Shown: positions 36,551 to 44,761 of the stretch, one piece after another
Position numbering within the stretch: the stretch's first letter is position 1
Layout: each line of letters begins with the position of its first letter
The notes under the pieces: model-generated
Told to the model about the DNA's origin: nothing
What the model saw: the letters and a program-made list of their open reading frames with translations, nothing else
Database searches by the model: none
Source of the DNA: Streptomyces sp. RKAG290
Lineage (GTDB): Bacteria; Actinomycetota; Actinomycetes; Streptomycetales; Streptomycetaceae
Assembly: GCF_023701695.1 (NCBI RefSeq)
Contig: NZ_JAJOZC010000001.1
Span: 3,099,894 to 3,163,893 of the forward strand
Length of the DNA stretch: 64,000 nt
Direction: 5' to 3'
Program-made: the position numbers and the translations under genes

Positions 36551-36640
36551 CCGAGGGCCGGTGAACCGAGGGCCGGTGAGCCGAGGGCCGGTGAGCCGAA
36601 GGAGGGTGAGCCGAGGGCCGGTGAGCCGAAGGAGGGTGAG
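36551..36640. repeat. 15-bp minisatellite, six units
   Basis: Six contiguous 15-base units: CCGAGGGCCGGTGAA once, CCGAGGGCCGGTGAG three times and CCGAAGGAGGGTGAG twice, in the order A'-A-A-B-A-B. It fills the gap between the convergent DUF2199 and TetR genes, ending seven bases before the TetR stop codon. It is non-coding on both strands. Confidence 0.95.
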
Positions 36641-36647
36641 CCGGCGG

Positions 36648-37316
36648 CTACTGCCCCAGCCCCGACCGCAGCTGTACGAAGCCCAGTTCCGCCGCCTCGA
36701 CCGCGTCCCCGTACACCTGGTCCGCGCTCTGCCCCGCGCTGATCCGCCGCCAGTTCTCCATGGCCAGGATGCGCAGCACCGCGACGATCTGGCCCGCCGC
36801 CAGCCGGTCGGGCACCCGGTCGCCCAGGGCCAGGGCGAGAGCGGCCTCGGAGCGTCCCTGGTACGCGTGGAGCCTGGCCACCAGGGAGGGCGTTCCGTAG
36901 AGCAGCCGGTGGAACGCGAGCACCTGGGGCACGTCGCAGAGGCCGGTGACCGGGTCGCGCCGCTCCAGGCCGTCCAGGTAGTGCCGCCGCAGCGCGTCCA
37001 GCGGGGATTCGCCCTCCGCGCGGGCGGCGACCACCCGGGCGGACTCGTCCTCGTGATCGGCGAACCGGTGCAGGGCCAGGTCCTCCTTGGACGGGAAGTA
37101 CCGGAACAGCGTCGGCTTGGAGATGTCCGCGGCGGCCGCGACCTCCGCCACCGAGACCTTGTCGAAGCCGCGCTCCAGGAACATCGCGATGGCGGCGTCG
37201 GAGACCGCCTGGTACGTCAGCTGCTTCTTCCGTTCGCGCAGACTCATCGGCGGCTGCGGCCCACGGGCGGCGTCCTCGTCCGCCGCCGTGCCGGACCTGG
37301 GCTTCTCTGCGCTCAT
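36648..37316 (-). CDS. TetR-family regulator
   Basis: A 222-residue regulator with helix-turn-helix KKQLTYQAVSDAAIAMFLER, then SVAEVAAAADISKPTLFRYF, PSKEDL. The C-terminal domain resembles the MftR/TetR_C_17 group (ENWRRISAGQSADQVYGDAV). The target is unknown: the divergent neighbour is absent and the upstream GNAT gene lies on the same strand. The start at 37316 (MSAEKPRSG) is taken; an ATG two codons upstream also fits. Confidence 0.87.
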   Translation of the reverse strand: MSAEKPRSGTAADEDAARGPQPPMSLRERKKQLTYQAVSDAAIAMFLERGFDKVSVAEVAAAADISKPTLFRYFPSKEDLALHRFADHEDESARVVAARAEGESPLDALRRHYLDGLERRDPVTGLCDVPQVLAFHRLLYGTPSLVARLHAYQGRSEAALALALGDRVPDRLAAGQIVAVLRILAMENWRRISAGQSADQVYGDAVEAAELGFVQLRSGLGQ

Positions 37317-37427
37317 GACCACGAAGCGTACGCCCTTGACCTCAACCGGACTTGACGTCCGCGGCCGGGCTCACCCGCCCGGCCCGCCCGCCGAGGACCC
37401 GGACGCCGCCCCGCCCGCACGCGACGG

Positions 37428-38681
37428 CTAGAACACGTCCGGGCACCAGGCCCGCCGCCCCGCCCGGAACACCCCGTCCGCGACCGCCGCCGCGCCCGGG
37501 GTCAGCTCCTCGACGCGGTCCAGTGCCGCCAGCCGCAGCGCCGACTCGTCACCCAGGTAGAGCGTCCCCAGCTCCCGCACGTCCAGGGCGAGGTCCGCAC
37601 TGCGCGTCGTCGGGGTGCAGGTGGCGCCGGCCGGCGAAGCGTCCAGGTGGAAGCGGCCGGCGGTGAGGCCGGTGGCGTCGTGGACCTCCAGGACCAGGGA
37701 GCCGGGGACCGCGTAGGTGCGGGCCTCCAGCGCGCGTACGACGTCCAGGACGCGCAGCCACATGAAGTCCGCGTGCGTCACGACGCGGGCGGCGCGCGGG
37801 TCCGGGAGAAGGAGCGGGAGCAGGTCGTCGGGGGCGCGGTGGCCGGTGCGGACCGTGGTGACCCAGTCGACCGAGCAGAGGAAGTGCCACAGCGCCCGCT
37901 CCGCCGCCGGGGTCGTCGCGATCAGGCTGCGTACCGTCGCCCGGTTCAGCGGCTGCTTCGCATCGCCCCAGTGGTCGTCGGCCCGGTAGACGAGCAGACC
38001 GTCGACCGCGCCGTCGGCCGCGCGGTGGACGGCGTAGAAGGGCTCGGTCCAGCGGTCGTTGGGGAAGAGCACCTCGCCGGTGAACAGGTCCCACCAGCGT
38101 TCGCCCCGGCTCACCGCCCCGTGCTGCCGGGAGCGCAGCAGGTCGTGCAGGGCCGGGCCCAGCTTGCGCACCTCCGGCGCGTCCACCAGATCGATCCGCC
38201 CGCCGTCCGGCGCGGACGAGCCGGACAGCCGGGGGTCCAGGCCCGCCCGGGGGATGTCGATCTCCCACTCGGTGGTCCAGGTCGCGGGGCCGAACCCGTA
38301 CCGCCCGTAGATCGGGTACTCGGCGGCGATCAGGGTGGCGGCCACATCGCCGCGCTCCTTGGCCGCCGCCAGGTCCGTGGCCATCAGCCGGGTGAGCAGC
38401 CCGCGACGACGGTGGGTGGGCGACACGGTGACGTTGGTGACCGCGTCGGTCGGCACCGTGGCGCCGCCGACGACCGTCAGCTCCTGCGCGAACGAGCGGA
38501 ACGTCGCCACGCACCGCCCGGCGTCGAACACCCCCTGGGTACGGGCCAGATCCATGTGCGGCAGACGCCCGGTCACCTCCTCGTCCGAGGCCGTCGGCGG
38601 GCGCAGGAAGCCGGTGTTCAAGGCGCGCAGCCAGTCGGCGAACTCGGACTCGGTGACAGGTCGGGCATCAAGGCGGTTCAT
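37428..38681 (-). CDS. Eis-like GNAT N-acetyltransferase
   Basis: A 417-residue acetyltransferase of the three-domain Eis type. The N-terminal GNAT domain holds the acetyl-CoA pyrophosphate loop ([20 protein letters not shown]). The second GNAT-like domain and a C-terminal SCP2-like domain ([20 protein letters not shown]) follow. It ends in Phe, as Eis proteins do, whose C-terminal carboxylate acts as general base. Eis enzymes acetylate amines, including aminoglycosides in mycobacteria. Whether this one confers resistance is unknown. Confidence 0.88.
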   Translation of the reverse strand: MNRLDARPVTESEFADWLRALNTGFLRPPTASDEEVTGRLPHMDLARTQGVFDAGRCVATFRSFAQELTVVGGATVPTDAVTNVTVSPTHRRRGLLTRLMATDLAAAKERGDVAATLIAAEYPIYGRYGFGPATWTTEWEIDIPRAGLDPRLSGSSAPDGGRIDLVDAPEVRKLGPALHDLLRSRQHGAVSRGERWWDLFTGEVLFPNDRWTEPFYAVHRAADGAVDGLLVYRADDHWGDAKQPLNRATVRSLIATTPAAERALWHFLCSVDWVTTVRTGHRAPDDLLPLLLPDPRAARVVTHADFMWLRVLDVVRALEARTYAVPGSLVLEVHDATGLTAGRFHLDASPAGATCTPTTRSADLALDVRELGTLYLGDESALRLAALDRVEELTPGAAAVADGVFRAGRRAWCPDVF

Positions 38682-38762
38682 GCGCTCCACGCTAGACACG
38701 GGGTTACCGGATGTCGCCCGGTTTTCCGGGGCCCGGGTGCGCGGGCCCGGCCCGCGCACGGG

Positions 38763-39746
38763 TCAGAACGCCGCCCGGATCTCCCCCACCTCCGCGCTGC
38801 CGCCCAGCAGCGGCGCCCGGCCGATCCGCGACACCACCGGGGCGTCGATGCCGAGCAGCCGCAGCGCGCGGGCCAGGACCGGGCCGAGCGCCCGGGTCGA
38901 ACCGTCGTCGATCTTGAAGGCCAGCGCCCTGCCGTCGGCGAGCGCCACCGCCTGGACCGCCTCCGCACCCATCTTGGACAGCGTGCCGGGCACCTCCCGC
39001 ATCAGCCAGGTGTCGGGACGGCGGGTGCCCGCCACGTACTCGGGGTGGGCGCGCATCGCGTCCGCCACCCGGCGCTCCGCCGTGCCCGGGGGAGCCGTGA
39101 CGAACGTCCGGAACGCCCGCGCGAGACCCACCAGGCTGATCGCCATCAGCGGCGCCCCGCAGCCGTCCGTGCCCACCGCGGCGACCGGTTCGCCGGCCGC
39201 CTCCTCGACGACCTGGTGGACCAGCTGCTGGAGCGGATGGGCCGGGTCGAGATAGCCGGCCGGGTCCCAGCCGTTCTGTCGGCACACCGCGAGCATCGCC
39301 GCGTGCTTGCCGGAGCAGTTCATGGTGATCCGCTCCCGGACGTGGCCCGCGGCGAGATACGTCTCCGCCTCGACCGCGTCCAGCGGCAGATCGGGCGGGG
39401 TCTGCAGGTCCTCGGGCGACAGTCCGTGCTCGGCGAGCATCTTGCGTACGAGGTCGAGGTGGAAGCCCTCACCCGAGTGGCTCGCGGCGGCCAGCGCCAG
39501 CCGCTCCCCGGACAGGTCGAGCCCGGCCCGCAGCACCGCCGCTGCCTGCATCGGCTTGTTGGACGAGCGCGGGAAGACCGGCGCACCCGGATCGCCCAGC
39601 GTCAGCTCCACGCTGCCGTCGGCGGCCAGGACGACCAGGGAACCCCGATGGTGGCCCTCGACGAAGCCGGACCGTACGACCTCGGCGAGCACGGGCAGGG
39701 CGGGTGCCGGGTCGGATATGGCGGACGGAACTGCGCTGGAGGTCAT
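38763..39746 (-). CDS. L-asparaginase II-like protein
   Basis: A 327-residue enzyme of the AnsA/PF06089 (Rhizobium etli type) family, hydrolysing asparagine to aspartate and ammonia. Family blocks are [32 protein letters not shown] (Ser-Ser-Asn-Lys catalytic region), [10 protein letters not shown], the Cys-containing [14 protein letters not shown], and [15 protein letters not shown]. It is cytoplasmic with no signal peptide. It sits between the acetyltransferase and rsiG, all on the minus strand with short gaps. Confidence 0.9.
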   Translation of the reverse strand: MTSSAVPSAISDPAPALPVLAEVVRSGFVEGHHRGSLVVLAADGSVELTLGDPGAPVFPRSSNKPMQAAAVLRAGLDLSGERLALAAASHSGEGFHLDLVRKMLAEHGLSPEDLQTPPDLPLDAVEAETYLAAGHVRERITMNCSGKHAAMLAVCRQNGWDPAGYLDPAHPLQQLVHQVVEEAAGEPVAAVGTDGCGAPLMAISLVGLARAFRTFVTAPPGTAERRVADAMRAHPEYVAGTRRPDTWLMREVPGTLSKMGAEAVQAVALADGRALAFKIDDGSTRALGPVLARALRLLGIDAPVVSRIGRAPLLGGSAEVGEIRAAF

Positions 39747-39791
39747 GGTGGCCTTCCGGGACGGGCGGGACCCGCTCCCGGAAGGGTTGCT

Positions 39792-40418
39792 TCAGGCGAG
39801 CAGGTCGTCTACTTGTGCTTCCCCGTCACGGTACCTGCGGGCGATCTCCGCACTGCAGTCGTCCGCGGTGCGCTGGAGCCGGTGACGGCGCCGGGAGACC
39901 TGCTGCTCGTAGCGGACCAGGCGCCCCATGGCCGTGTGCAGCTCCTCGTCCGTCCGGGCGTCGAGGTCGGAGAGCTCGACCTCGGCGAGCGTCTCCGCCG
40001 CCAGCTGCCGGTACTCGTCGCTGCGCGGGGTGCTGAGCGTGACGTGCCGCGCGGAGGAGCGGTGCAGCGACGGGGTGTCGGCGAGGATCTCCGAGAGCCG
40101 GTCCACCACCGGGGACTCGGGGTCACGCCGCCTGGCCAGTTCGGCCCGCAGGATGTCGATCCGCCCCTGGACCAGCCGCCGCACGTAGCTGAGATCGGCC
40201 TCGTCGCGCTGCGCGTCACGGCGCAGTGTGCGCAGCTCCGGCAGCCGCAGCGCGGCCAGTTCGGGCGGGGTCGGCGCGTCAGGACCGTCGTCGAGGCCGT
40301 GTCCGGTCCGCTGTACGGGTGGGCGCATGGTGCTCGTACTCGTACCTGCACTGCTGTTGACGCCGGCACGCGTGACCGGCACGGTGCCCGGGGAGTGCCC
40401 GGTTCCATGGGTGCTCAT
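39792..40418 (-). CDS. rsiG: Anti-sigma factor RsiG (c-di-GMP-responsive, anti-WhiG)
   Basis: A 208-residue protein whose two long helices each carry the c-di-GMP-binding pattern E(X)3S(X)2R(X)3Q(X)3[17 protein letters not shown] at residues 73-88 and [16 protein letters not shown] at 171-186. In Streptomyces RsiG bound to two c-di-GMP holds the sporulation sigma factor WhiG inactive; falling c-di-GMP releases it. The first 50 residues are disordered. ATG 40418 is chosen because a GAGGGG site lies about 12 bases upstream; an ATG at 40430 is too close. whiG itself is not in the window. Confidence 0.93.
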   Translation of the reverse strand: MSTHGTGHSPGTVPVTRAGVNSSAGTSTSTMRPPVQRTGHGLDDGPDAPTPPELAALRLPELRTLRRDAQRDEADLSYVRRLVQGRIDILRAELARRRDPESPVVDRLSEILADTPSLHRSSARHVTLSTPRSDEYRQLAAETLAEVELSDLDARTDEELHTAMGRLVRYEQQVSRRRHRLQRTADDCSAEIARRYRDGEAQVDDLLA

Positions 40419-40535
40419 GCTTGTGTCCATCCCCTCGACCGGTGCGTCGGCGCACCGCCTCCCGTGCATCGTGCCACTTGGAGGGTGCCGGTGGAGATGC
40501 TCTGTACCCGTTCAGCCCAAGATAGGTTGGTCTGT

Positions 40536-40985
40536 ATGCGTGCAGTGGTACAGAGGGTGGACGGAGCGAGCGTCACGGTGGCCGGCGCCGGGGGCGAGGG
40601 CGGCGGCCCCGAGGTGGTCGGCGAAATCGTCGGCGAGGGGCTGTGTGTGCTGGTGGGGGTCACCCACGGGGACACCGCGCAGAAGGCGGCTCAGCTCGCC
40701 CGCAAGCTCTGGTCGGTCCGCATCCTGGAGGGCGAGAAGTCCTGCTCCGATGTGAATGCGCCACTTCTGGTGATTTCGCAGTTCACTCTCTACGGGGACG
40801 CCAGGAAGGGCCGCCGCCCCACCTGGAACGCCGCCGCTCCCGGCGAGATCGCCGAGCCGCTGGTCGACGAGGTGGTGGCACAGCTGCGGGCGCTGGGTGC
40901 GCGGGTGGAGACGGGCCGGTTCGGGGCGGACATGCGTGTCTCGCTCACCAACCACGGCCCGTTCACCGTCATCGTCGAGGTCTGA
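40536..40985 (+). CDS. dtd: D-aminoacyl-tRNA deacylase
   Basis: A 149-residue DTD1-type proofreading enzyme that hydrolyses D-aminoacyl-tRNA. The start is [15 protein letters not shown]. The Gln-containing active-site motif is [13 protein letters not shown] and the Gly-cisPro pocket is in [15 protein letters not shown] glycine-rich insert at residues 18-25 is longer than in E. coli. A TAGGTT hexamer ends seven bases before the ATG and there is no ribosome site, so a leaderless mRNA is likely. It is divergent from rsiG. Confidence 0.96.
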   Translation: MRAVVQRVDGASVTVAGAGGEGGGPEVVGEIVGEGLCVLVGVTHGDTAQKAAQLARKLWSVRILEGEKSCSDVNAPLLVISQFTLYGDARKGRRPTWNAAAPGEIAEPLVDEVVAQLRALGARVETGRFGADMRVSLTNHGPFTVIVEV

Positions 40986-41019
40986 CCCGGCGGGCGCGGG
41001 CTCCGGGGACGCGGCGGGC

Positions 41020-41984
41020 CTAAGGCTCGACGACCGTCTCCTGAGCGGCCGCCGTGTCCCCCGCCAGCAGCTCCGCGTCCACCGCCACATTCCGCTTCAC
41101 CAGGGCCAGGGCGATCGGCCCCAGCTCGTGGTGGCGGGCGGAGCTGGTGATGAAGCCCAGCTGACGGCCCTCGGCCCCGTCCGCAGCGAGCCGTACCGGC
41201 GTGCCGTGTCCGGGCAGCAGCACCTCGCTGCCGTCCAGGTGCAGGAAGACCAGACGCCGGGGCGGCTTGCCCAGGTTCTGCACCCGGGCCACGGTCTCCT
41301 GGCCCCGGTAGCAGCCCTTCTGGAGATGGACGGCGGTGCCGATCCAGCCCAGCTCGTGCGGGATGGTCCGGTGGTCGGTCTCGAAACCGAGGCGGGGCCG
41401 GTGGCCCTCGACGCGCAGCGCCTCGTAGGCCAGCACCCCCGCGACCGGACCGTTCTGCGCCGCGTACGTCTCCAGTTCGGCGCGGGGCAGGAACAGGTCG
41501 CGGCCGTACGGCGTCTCCCGTACGGCGGCGCCCTCCGGCACCTCCGCGATGGAGCCGGCCGGCAGGTACACGACCGCGAAGTCCGCGGTGCGGTCGGCGA
41601 CTTCGACCCGGTAGAAGAACTTCATCGACTCCAGGTACGCGATCAGCTCGCCCTGGGTGTCCGGCTCCACGTGCATCCACACGGTCTCGCCGTCGTCGAC
41701 GAGGTACAGGGCGTGCTCGATGTGCCCGTTCGCGGTGAGGATCAGGGACTCGGTGGCCTGCCCCGGGGCGAGGTCGCTGACGTGCTGGGTGATCAGGAGG
41801 TGCAGCCACGCCAGCCGGTCGCTCCCGGTGACGGTGACGACGCCGCGGTGCGACAGGTCGACGAGGCCGGAGCCGTCGGCGAGGACACGCTGCTCGCGGA
41901 ACAGGTCGCCGTAGTGCGCGGCGACGCCTTCGTCGCAGCCCTCGGCGGGGACGGCGCCGGGCAGGGACAGCAGGGGCTCTTCAT
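41020..41984 (-). pseudogene. ygfZ: Folate-binding protein YgfZ/GcvT family, frame broken near the start (probably sequence error)
   Basis: From ATG 41984 the sequence reads MKSP and then leaves frame at the G-run 41973-41976 (CCCC on the coding strand). One more base gives LLSLPGAVPAEGCDEGVAAH and a full 321-residue protein. The remainder is intact: the GcvT-like domain (DLSHRGVVTVTGSDRLAWLH), the YgfZ signature KGCYRGQETVARVQNLGKPP with its conserved Cys, and a C-terminal beta domain. YgfZ uses tetrahydrofolate to support iron-sulfur cluster enzymes. No alternative start exists in the correct frame nearby. The nur gene lies 21 bases upstream on the same strand. Confidence 0.88.
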
Positions 41985-42005
41985 GCGACCAGCGTACGAC
42001 TCGGC

Positions 42006-42467
42006 TCAGGCGTGGGGCCCGGCAGCCGGTTCCCCGGCCCCCTCGGCCGCCTTGGCCGCGCAGTCGGCACAGCGGCCGAAGATCGCGAAGTGCTTCATGT
42101 CCGTCTCGAACCCGAACGTGCCGCGCAGCTTCTCGGTGAATTCGGCGACGACACCGACATCGGCCTCGATGACGTTCGTGCAGTCCCGGCAGACCAGATG
42201 GATGTGGTGGTGGCGGTCGGCCAGGTGATACGTCGGCGCGCCATGGCCCAGATGGGCGTGGCTGACCAGTTCGAGCTCCTCGAGGAGCTCCAGGGTCCGG
42301 TAGACCGTCGAGATGTTCACGCCGGACGCGGTCCGGCGCACCTCGGACAGGATGTCGTCGGGCGTCGCGTGTTCCAGCGTGTCGACGGCTTCCAGGACAA
42401 GCTGCCGCTGCGGCGTCAGCCGGTAGCCGCGCTGCCGAAGATCGGTCTTCCAGTCGGTGCTCACCAC
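42006..42467 (-). CDS. nur: Nickel-responsive Fur-family regulator Nur
   Basis: A 153-residue Fur-type repressor starting at GTG 42467. The winged helix is DLRQRGYRLTPQRQLVLEAV and NISTVYRTLELLEELELVSH. The metal-site His cluster YHLADRHHHIHLVCRDC and C-terminal CADC follow. The sequence closely resembles S. coelicolor Nur as I remember it, which with nickel represses nik transport and sodF and so controls superoxide dismutase choice. Assignment as Nur rather than another Fur paralogue rests on that recollection and on position. Confidence 0.85.
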   Translation of the reverse strand: MVSTDWKTDLRQRGYRLTPQRQLVLEAVDTLEHATPDDILSEVRRTASGVNISTVYRTLELLEELELVSHAHLGHGAPTYHLADRHHHIHLVCRDCTNVIEADVGVVAEFTEKLRGTFGFETDMKHFAIFGRCADCAAKAAEGAGEPAAGPHA

Positions 42468-42526
42468 AGGCCCAGTGTAGGTCCGGGTGAGCCCGTGGCC
42501 CCAGCCGTACGCGGAACGGACCTGGG

Positions 42527-43099
42527 CTACTTGAAGAACGCGATCCCGTCGTCCGGCAGGTCACCGAGGCTCTTCGCCATCGCCTCGACCTCTTCGGGGG
42601 TGACGACCTTCTTCAGGTGCGCCGACATGTACGGCCGCAGCTCCACGTCGGGCGTGGACTTCTCGCCGACCCACATCAGGTCGCTGTTCACGTAGCCGTA
42701 GAGCCGCTTGCCACCGTTGTACGGGCCGGAGGCCGCGGTCCGGGCCACCGCGTCGGTGACCAGGTCGATCTGCGGCTTCTGGTGGGCCAGCTCGCCGTAC
42801 CAGATCTCGATGACGCCCTGGTCGCGGACCATGACGACCTCGACCTTGCGGTCCTTGTCGATGCGCCAGTAGCCGGACTCGGACTCCAGGGGCCGGACCT
42901 TGTTGCCCTCGCCGTCGAGCACCCAGGAGTGCGAGACGTACTCCAGGAAGTCCCGGCCGTCGTGGCTGAAGGAGACCTCCTGGCCGAAGTTGCACTTCTC
43001 GGCGCCGGGGAAGTCGGACACACCCGCGCCCGCCCAGTTGCCCAGGAGGAAGACCAACGGGACGAGGTCCGGGTGGAGGTCGGACGGAATCTCGATCAT
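42527..43099 (-). CDS. Nitrobindin-like heme beta-barrel protein (FABP-like)
   Basis: A 190-residue beta-barrel protein of the DUF1794/THAP4-nitrobindin group. The first strand carries the GxWxGxG signature (LLGNWAGAGVSDFP). The likely axial heme His is in PYMSAHLKKVVTPEE near residue 160. Nitrobindins bind ferric heme and isomerise peroxynitrite to nitrate. The barrel core (YWRIDKDRKVEVVMVRDQGV, IEIWYGEL) is complete. It lies 60 bases upstream of nur on the same strand. Confidence 0.9.
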   Translation of the reverse strand: MIEIPSDLHPDLVPLVFLLGNWAGAGVSDFPGAEKCNFGQEVSFSHDGRDFLEYVSHSWVLDGEGNKVRPLESESGYWRIDKDRKVEVVMVRDQGVIEIWYGELAHQKPQIDLVTDAVARTAASGPYNGGKRLYGYVNSDLMWVGEKSTPDVELRPYMSAHLKKVVTPEEVEAMAKSLGDLPDDGIAFFK

Positions 43100-43164
43100 G
43101 AGCGGCTCAGACGATCTGTGAGGCGGGGAGACAGGGAGGCGAGGGACGCGCGGGGACGTAAGGG

Positions 43165-43266
43165 CTAGCGCTGACCCTGGTACAGCTTCTTCACGGTCAC
43201 GCCGGCGAAGGCGAGGGTGCCGACACAGACCAGGACCAGCAGGGTGGTGAAGAATGCCTCAAGCAC
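43165..43266 (-). CDS. 33-residue single-helix membrane peptide
   Basis: A tiny ORF from GTG 43266 to TAG 43165 with a strong AAGGAG ribosome site six bases upstream. It reads LEAFFTTLLVLVCVGTLAFA, then GVTVKKLYQGQR: one membrane helix and a short basic tail. The clean ribosome site and hydrophobic-then-basic plan support it as real. It is 66 bases upstream of the nitrobindin gene on the same strand, and similar micro-proteins occur at this locus in other Streptomyces, from memory. Function is unknown. Confidence 0.75.
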   Translation of the reverse strand: MLEAFFTTLLVLVCVGTLAFAGVTVKKLYQGQR

Positions 43267-43534
43267 GGGAGCTCCTTGTACGAGCGGTATGGCAGCAGTA
43301 CGGGCCGGGTCCCAGCCTAATGGGTGGGGGCCCCGCCCGTCGGTTCGGGGTTTGCCGCGGAGCGGCTCGGACCGGCGGTGGACCTTGCGGCATCACCGTC
43401 CGGTGGACCACGCAGGACGCGGGTCCGGCGCCGTCCCGCCCCCCGGCCCGGTCCTCGCCGGGACGCACCGGCCGGCGCGTCCCCGGGCCGCCACGCGCCG
43501 CCTGGGCCGCGAGGCCGGGGATTACAGTCGGCAC

Positions 43535-43897
43535 ATGCCGAAGAAGCTCGTGATCAAGGTGACCGCAGGTGCCGACTCCGCCGAGCGCTGCGCGCAGGCG
43601 TTCACAGTGGCGGCGGTCGCTGTCGCCAGTGGCGTGGAGGTCTCGCTCTGGCTGACCGGCGAGTCCGCCTGGTTCGCCCTGCCGGGGCGCGCCGCCGAGT
43701 TCGAACTGCCGCACTCGGCCCCGCTGCCGGATCTGATCGAGTCGATCCAGGCGGGCGGCCGGATCACGCTCTGCACACAGTGCGCGGCCCGCCGCGACAT
43801 CACCGAACAGGACGTCCTGGAAGGGGTGCGGATCGCCGGCGCCCAGGTCTTCGTCAGCGAGATCATGGCCGAAGGCGTCCAGGCCCTCGTCTACTGA
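43535..43897 (+). CDS. DsrE-family protein
   Basis: A 120-residue protein with the DsrE/DsrF-like fold: KKLVIKVTAGADSAERCAQA, then VASGVEVSLWLTGESAWFAL, PDLIESIQAGGRITLCTQCA, and VRIAGAQVFVSEIMAEGVQA. The CTQC pair is a candidate sulfur-relay site. Family members carry persulfide or bind partners in tRNA thiolation and sulfur oxidation. A TACAGT hexamer six bases before ATG 43535 implies a leaderless start. Rhodanese sseA is nearby, consistent with sulfur handling. Confidence 0.87.
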   Translation: MPKKLVIKVTAGADSAERCAQAFTVAAVAVASGVEVSLWLTGESAWFALPGRAAEFELPHSAPLPDLIESIQAGGRITLCTQCAARRDITEQDVLEGVRIAGAQVFVSEIMAEGVQALVY

Positions 43898-43918
43898 CGG
43901 ACTCGTCCACCGGCGCGG

Positions 43919-44179
43919 TCAGCGGCGGCGCTTCTTGCCGTCGAGCTCGTCCCACCACTCGTCGGACTTCGGATCGCCGGACGGATCGTCCCACCAGCGG
44001 TCCTCCGGCCCCCTGCGGTTGGCGACCATCGCCGCGACGGGCGGAATGACCATGGCGACCACGCACATGGCGATGGCGGCAGGCATCGACCAGAGCCTCA
44101 CGAAGGCCCAGGCGGAGACGAACAGGACGAGGCATCCGCCCATCATCAGGAAATAGCCGCGCCGGCGTCGGGCGTACAT
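43919..44179 (-). CDS. DUF3099 membrane protein
   Basis: An 86-residue protein with a basic start (MYARRRRGYF), two adjacent membrane helices (LMMGGCLVLFVSAWAFVRLW and AAIAMCVVAMVIPPVAAMVA) and a charged C-terminal tail rich in Trp/Asp (RWWDDPSGDPKSDEWWDELD). DUF3099 is an actinobacterial family without known function. It is convergent with the DsrE gene, 21 bases apart. Confidence 0.87.
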   Translation of the reverse strand: MYARRRRGYFLMMGGCLVLFVSAWAFVRLWSMPAAIAMCVVAMVIPPVAAMVANRRGPEDRWWDDPSGDPKSDEWWDELDGKKRRR

Positions 44180-44249
44180 ATGTCCAGCGTAGGCCCGATC
44201 GGCCCGCCCAGCCGGTCCTGGGCGGGACCGGGCGGCCGCGGACGGCACG

Positions 44250-44302
44250 AAGGGCCGTACCCCGGTTTCAGGAAGCGTCCAACCCCCTGGGGCACGGCCC
44301 TT
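44250..44302. terminator. Hairpin between DUF3099 and DUF1416 genes
   Basis: AAGGGCCGT (44250-44258) pairs with ACGGCCCTT (44294-44302); inner CCCC/GGGG segments extend the stem. Both flanking minus-strand genes could use it, most clearly as the DUF1416 operon terminator. Confidence 0.6.
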
Positions 44303-44334
44303 CGGCCGGTTCGTCTGCGGAGCCGCGTCAGCTC

Positions 44335-44407
44335 CTAGGGTCTTACGTTCGGATCAGGCCGGACCAGGGCACGCGAGCCAGGCTTGATCCGAACCGAGAG
44401 GCCCTAG
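44335..44407. repeat. Long imperfect hairpin repeat overlapping the DUF1416 stop
   Basis: Arms CTAGGG-TCT-GTTCGGATCA-GCC and GGC-TGATCCGAAC-AGA-CCCTAG (44335-44364 and 44381-44407, with small bulges) enclose about 16 bases. The right half, including GGCACGCGAGCC and TGATCCGAAC, recurs near 59851. The hairpin contains the TAG stop of the DUF1416 gene. It behaves like a dispersed Streptomyces repeat doubling as a terminator or mRNA stabiliser. Confidence 0.75.
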
Positions 44408-44691
44408 ACGGCGATGGCCACCTCGGAGAGCCCGCCCGTCTGCGCCACGACCGTGCGGTCTGCGCTGCCGCCCGGGACCAGGGCGCGGAGCGTCCAGGTG
44501 CCCTCGGCCGCGTAGAAGCGGAACTGGCCGGTGGCCGAGGTCGGGACCTCGGCGGTGAACTCACCGGTCGAGTCCAGCAGGCGGACGTAACCGGTGACGG
44601 GCTCGCCGTCGCGGGTCACGCTGCCCTGGATGGTGGTCTCACCGGGCTTGATCGTCGAAGCGTCGGGGCCGCCGGCCTTTGCTCCACACAT
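44404..44691 (-). CDS. DUF1416 protein, partner of sseA
   Basis: A 95-residue protein (MCGAKAGGPDASTIKPGETT, then IQGSVTRDGEPVTGYVRLLD) with a single carboxypeptidase-regulatory-like beta-sandwich fold and an N-terminal Cys. DUF1416 genes almost always follow the thiosulfate sulfurtransferase gene in actinobacteria, as here (70 bases downstream of sseA). A role in sulfur transfer, with Cys2 a possible acceptor, is inferred only from that linkage. The start at 44691 has a GAAGGAC ribosome site. Confidence 0.9.
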   Translation of the reverse strand: MCGAKAGGPDASTIKPGETTIQGSVTRDGEPVTGYVRLLDSTGEFTAEVPTSATGQFRFYAAEGTWTLRALVPGGSADRTVVAQTGGLSEVAIAV

Positions 44692-44761
44692 GGCGTTCTG
44701 TCCTTCTGGTCGGGGGTCGTGCTGGTCGGGAGTCCGAAGACTTACGGAGTGGCGCGAAGAC

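Noticed and set aside
36551-36640. CRISPR array
   Set aside because: The repeats are directly adjacent 15-base units without spacers, and no cas genes are present.
22030-37316. A genomic island or prophage covering the accessory stretch
   Set aside because: The gene content is strain-specific, but I found no integrase, transposase, tRNA or direct-repeat boundary, and composition looks like the flanks.
37647-40985. An 1112-codon plus-strand frame across the acetyltransferase, asparaginase and rsiG genes
   Set aside because: It runs antisense to three conserved genes and has low-complexity Arg/Gly/Val text. Only its last 149 codons (dtd) are real.
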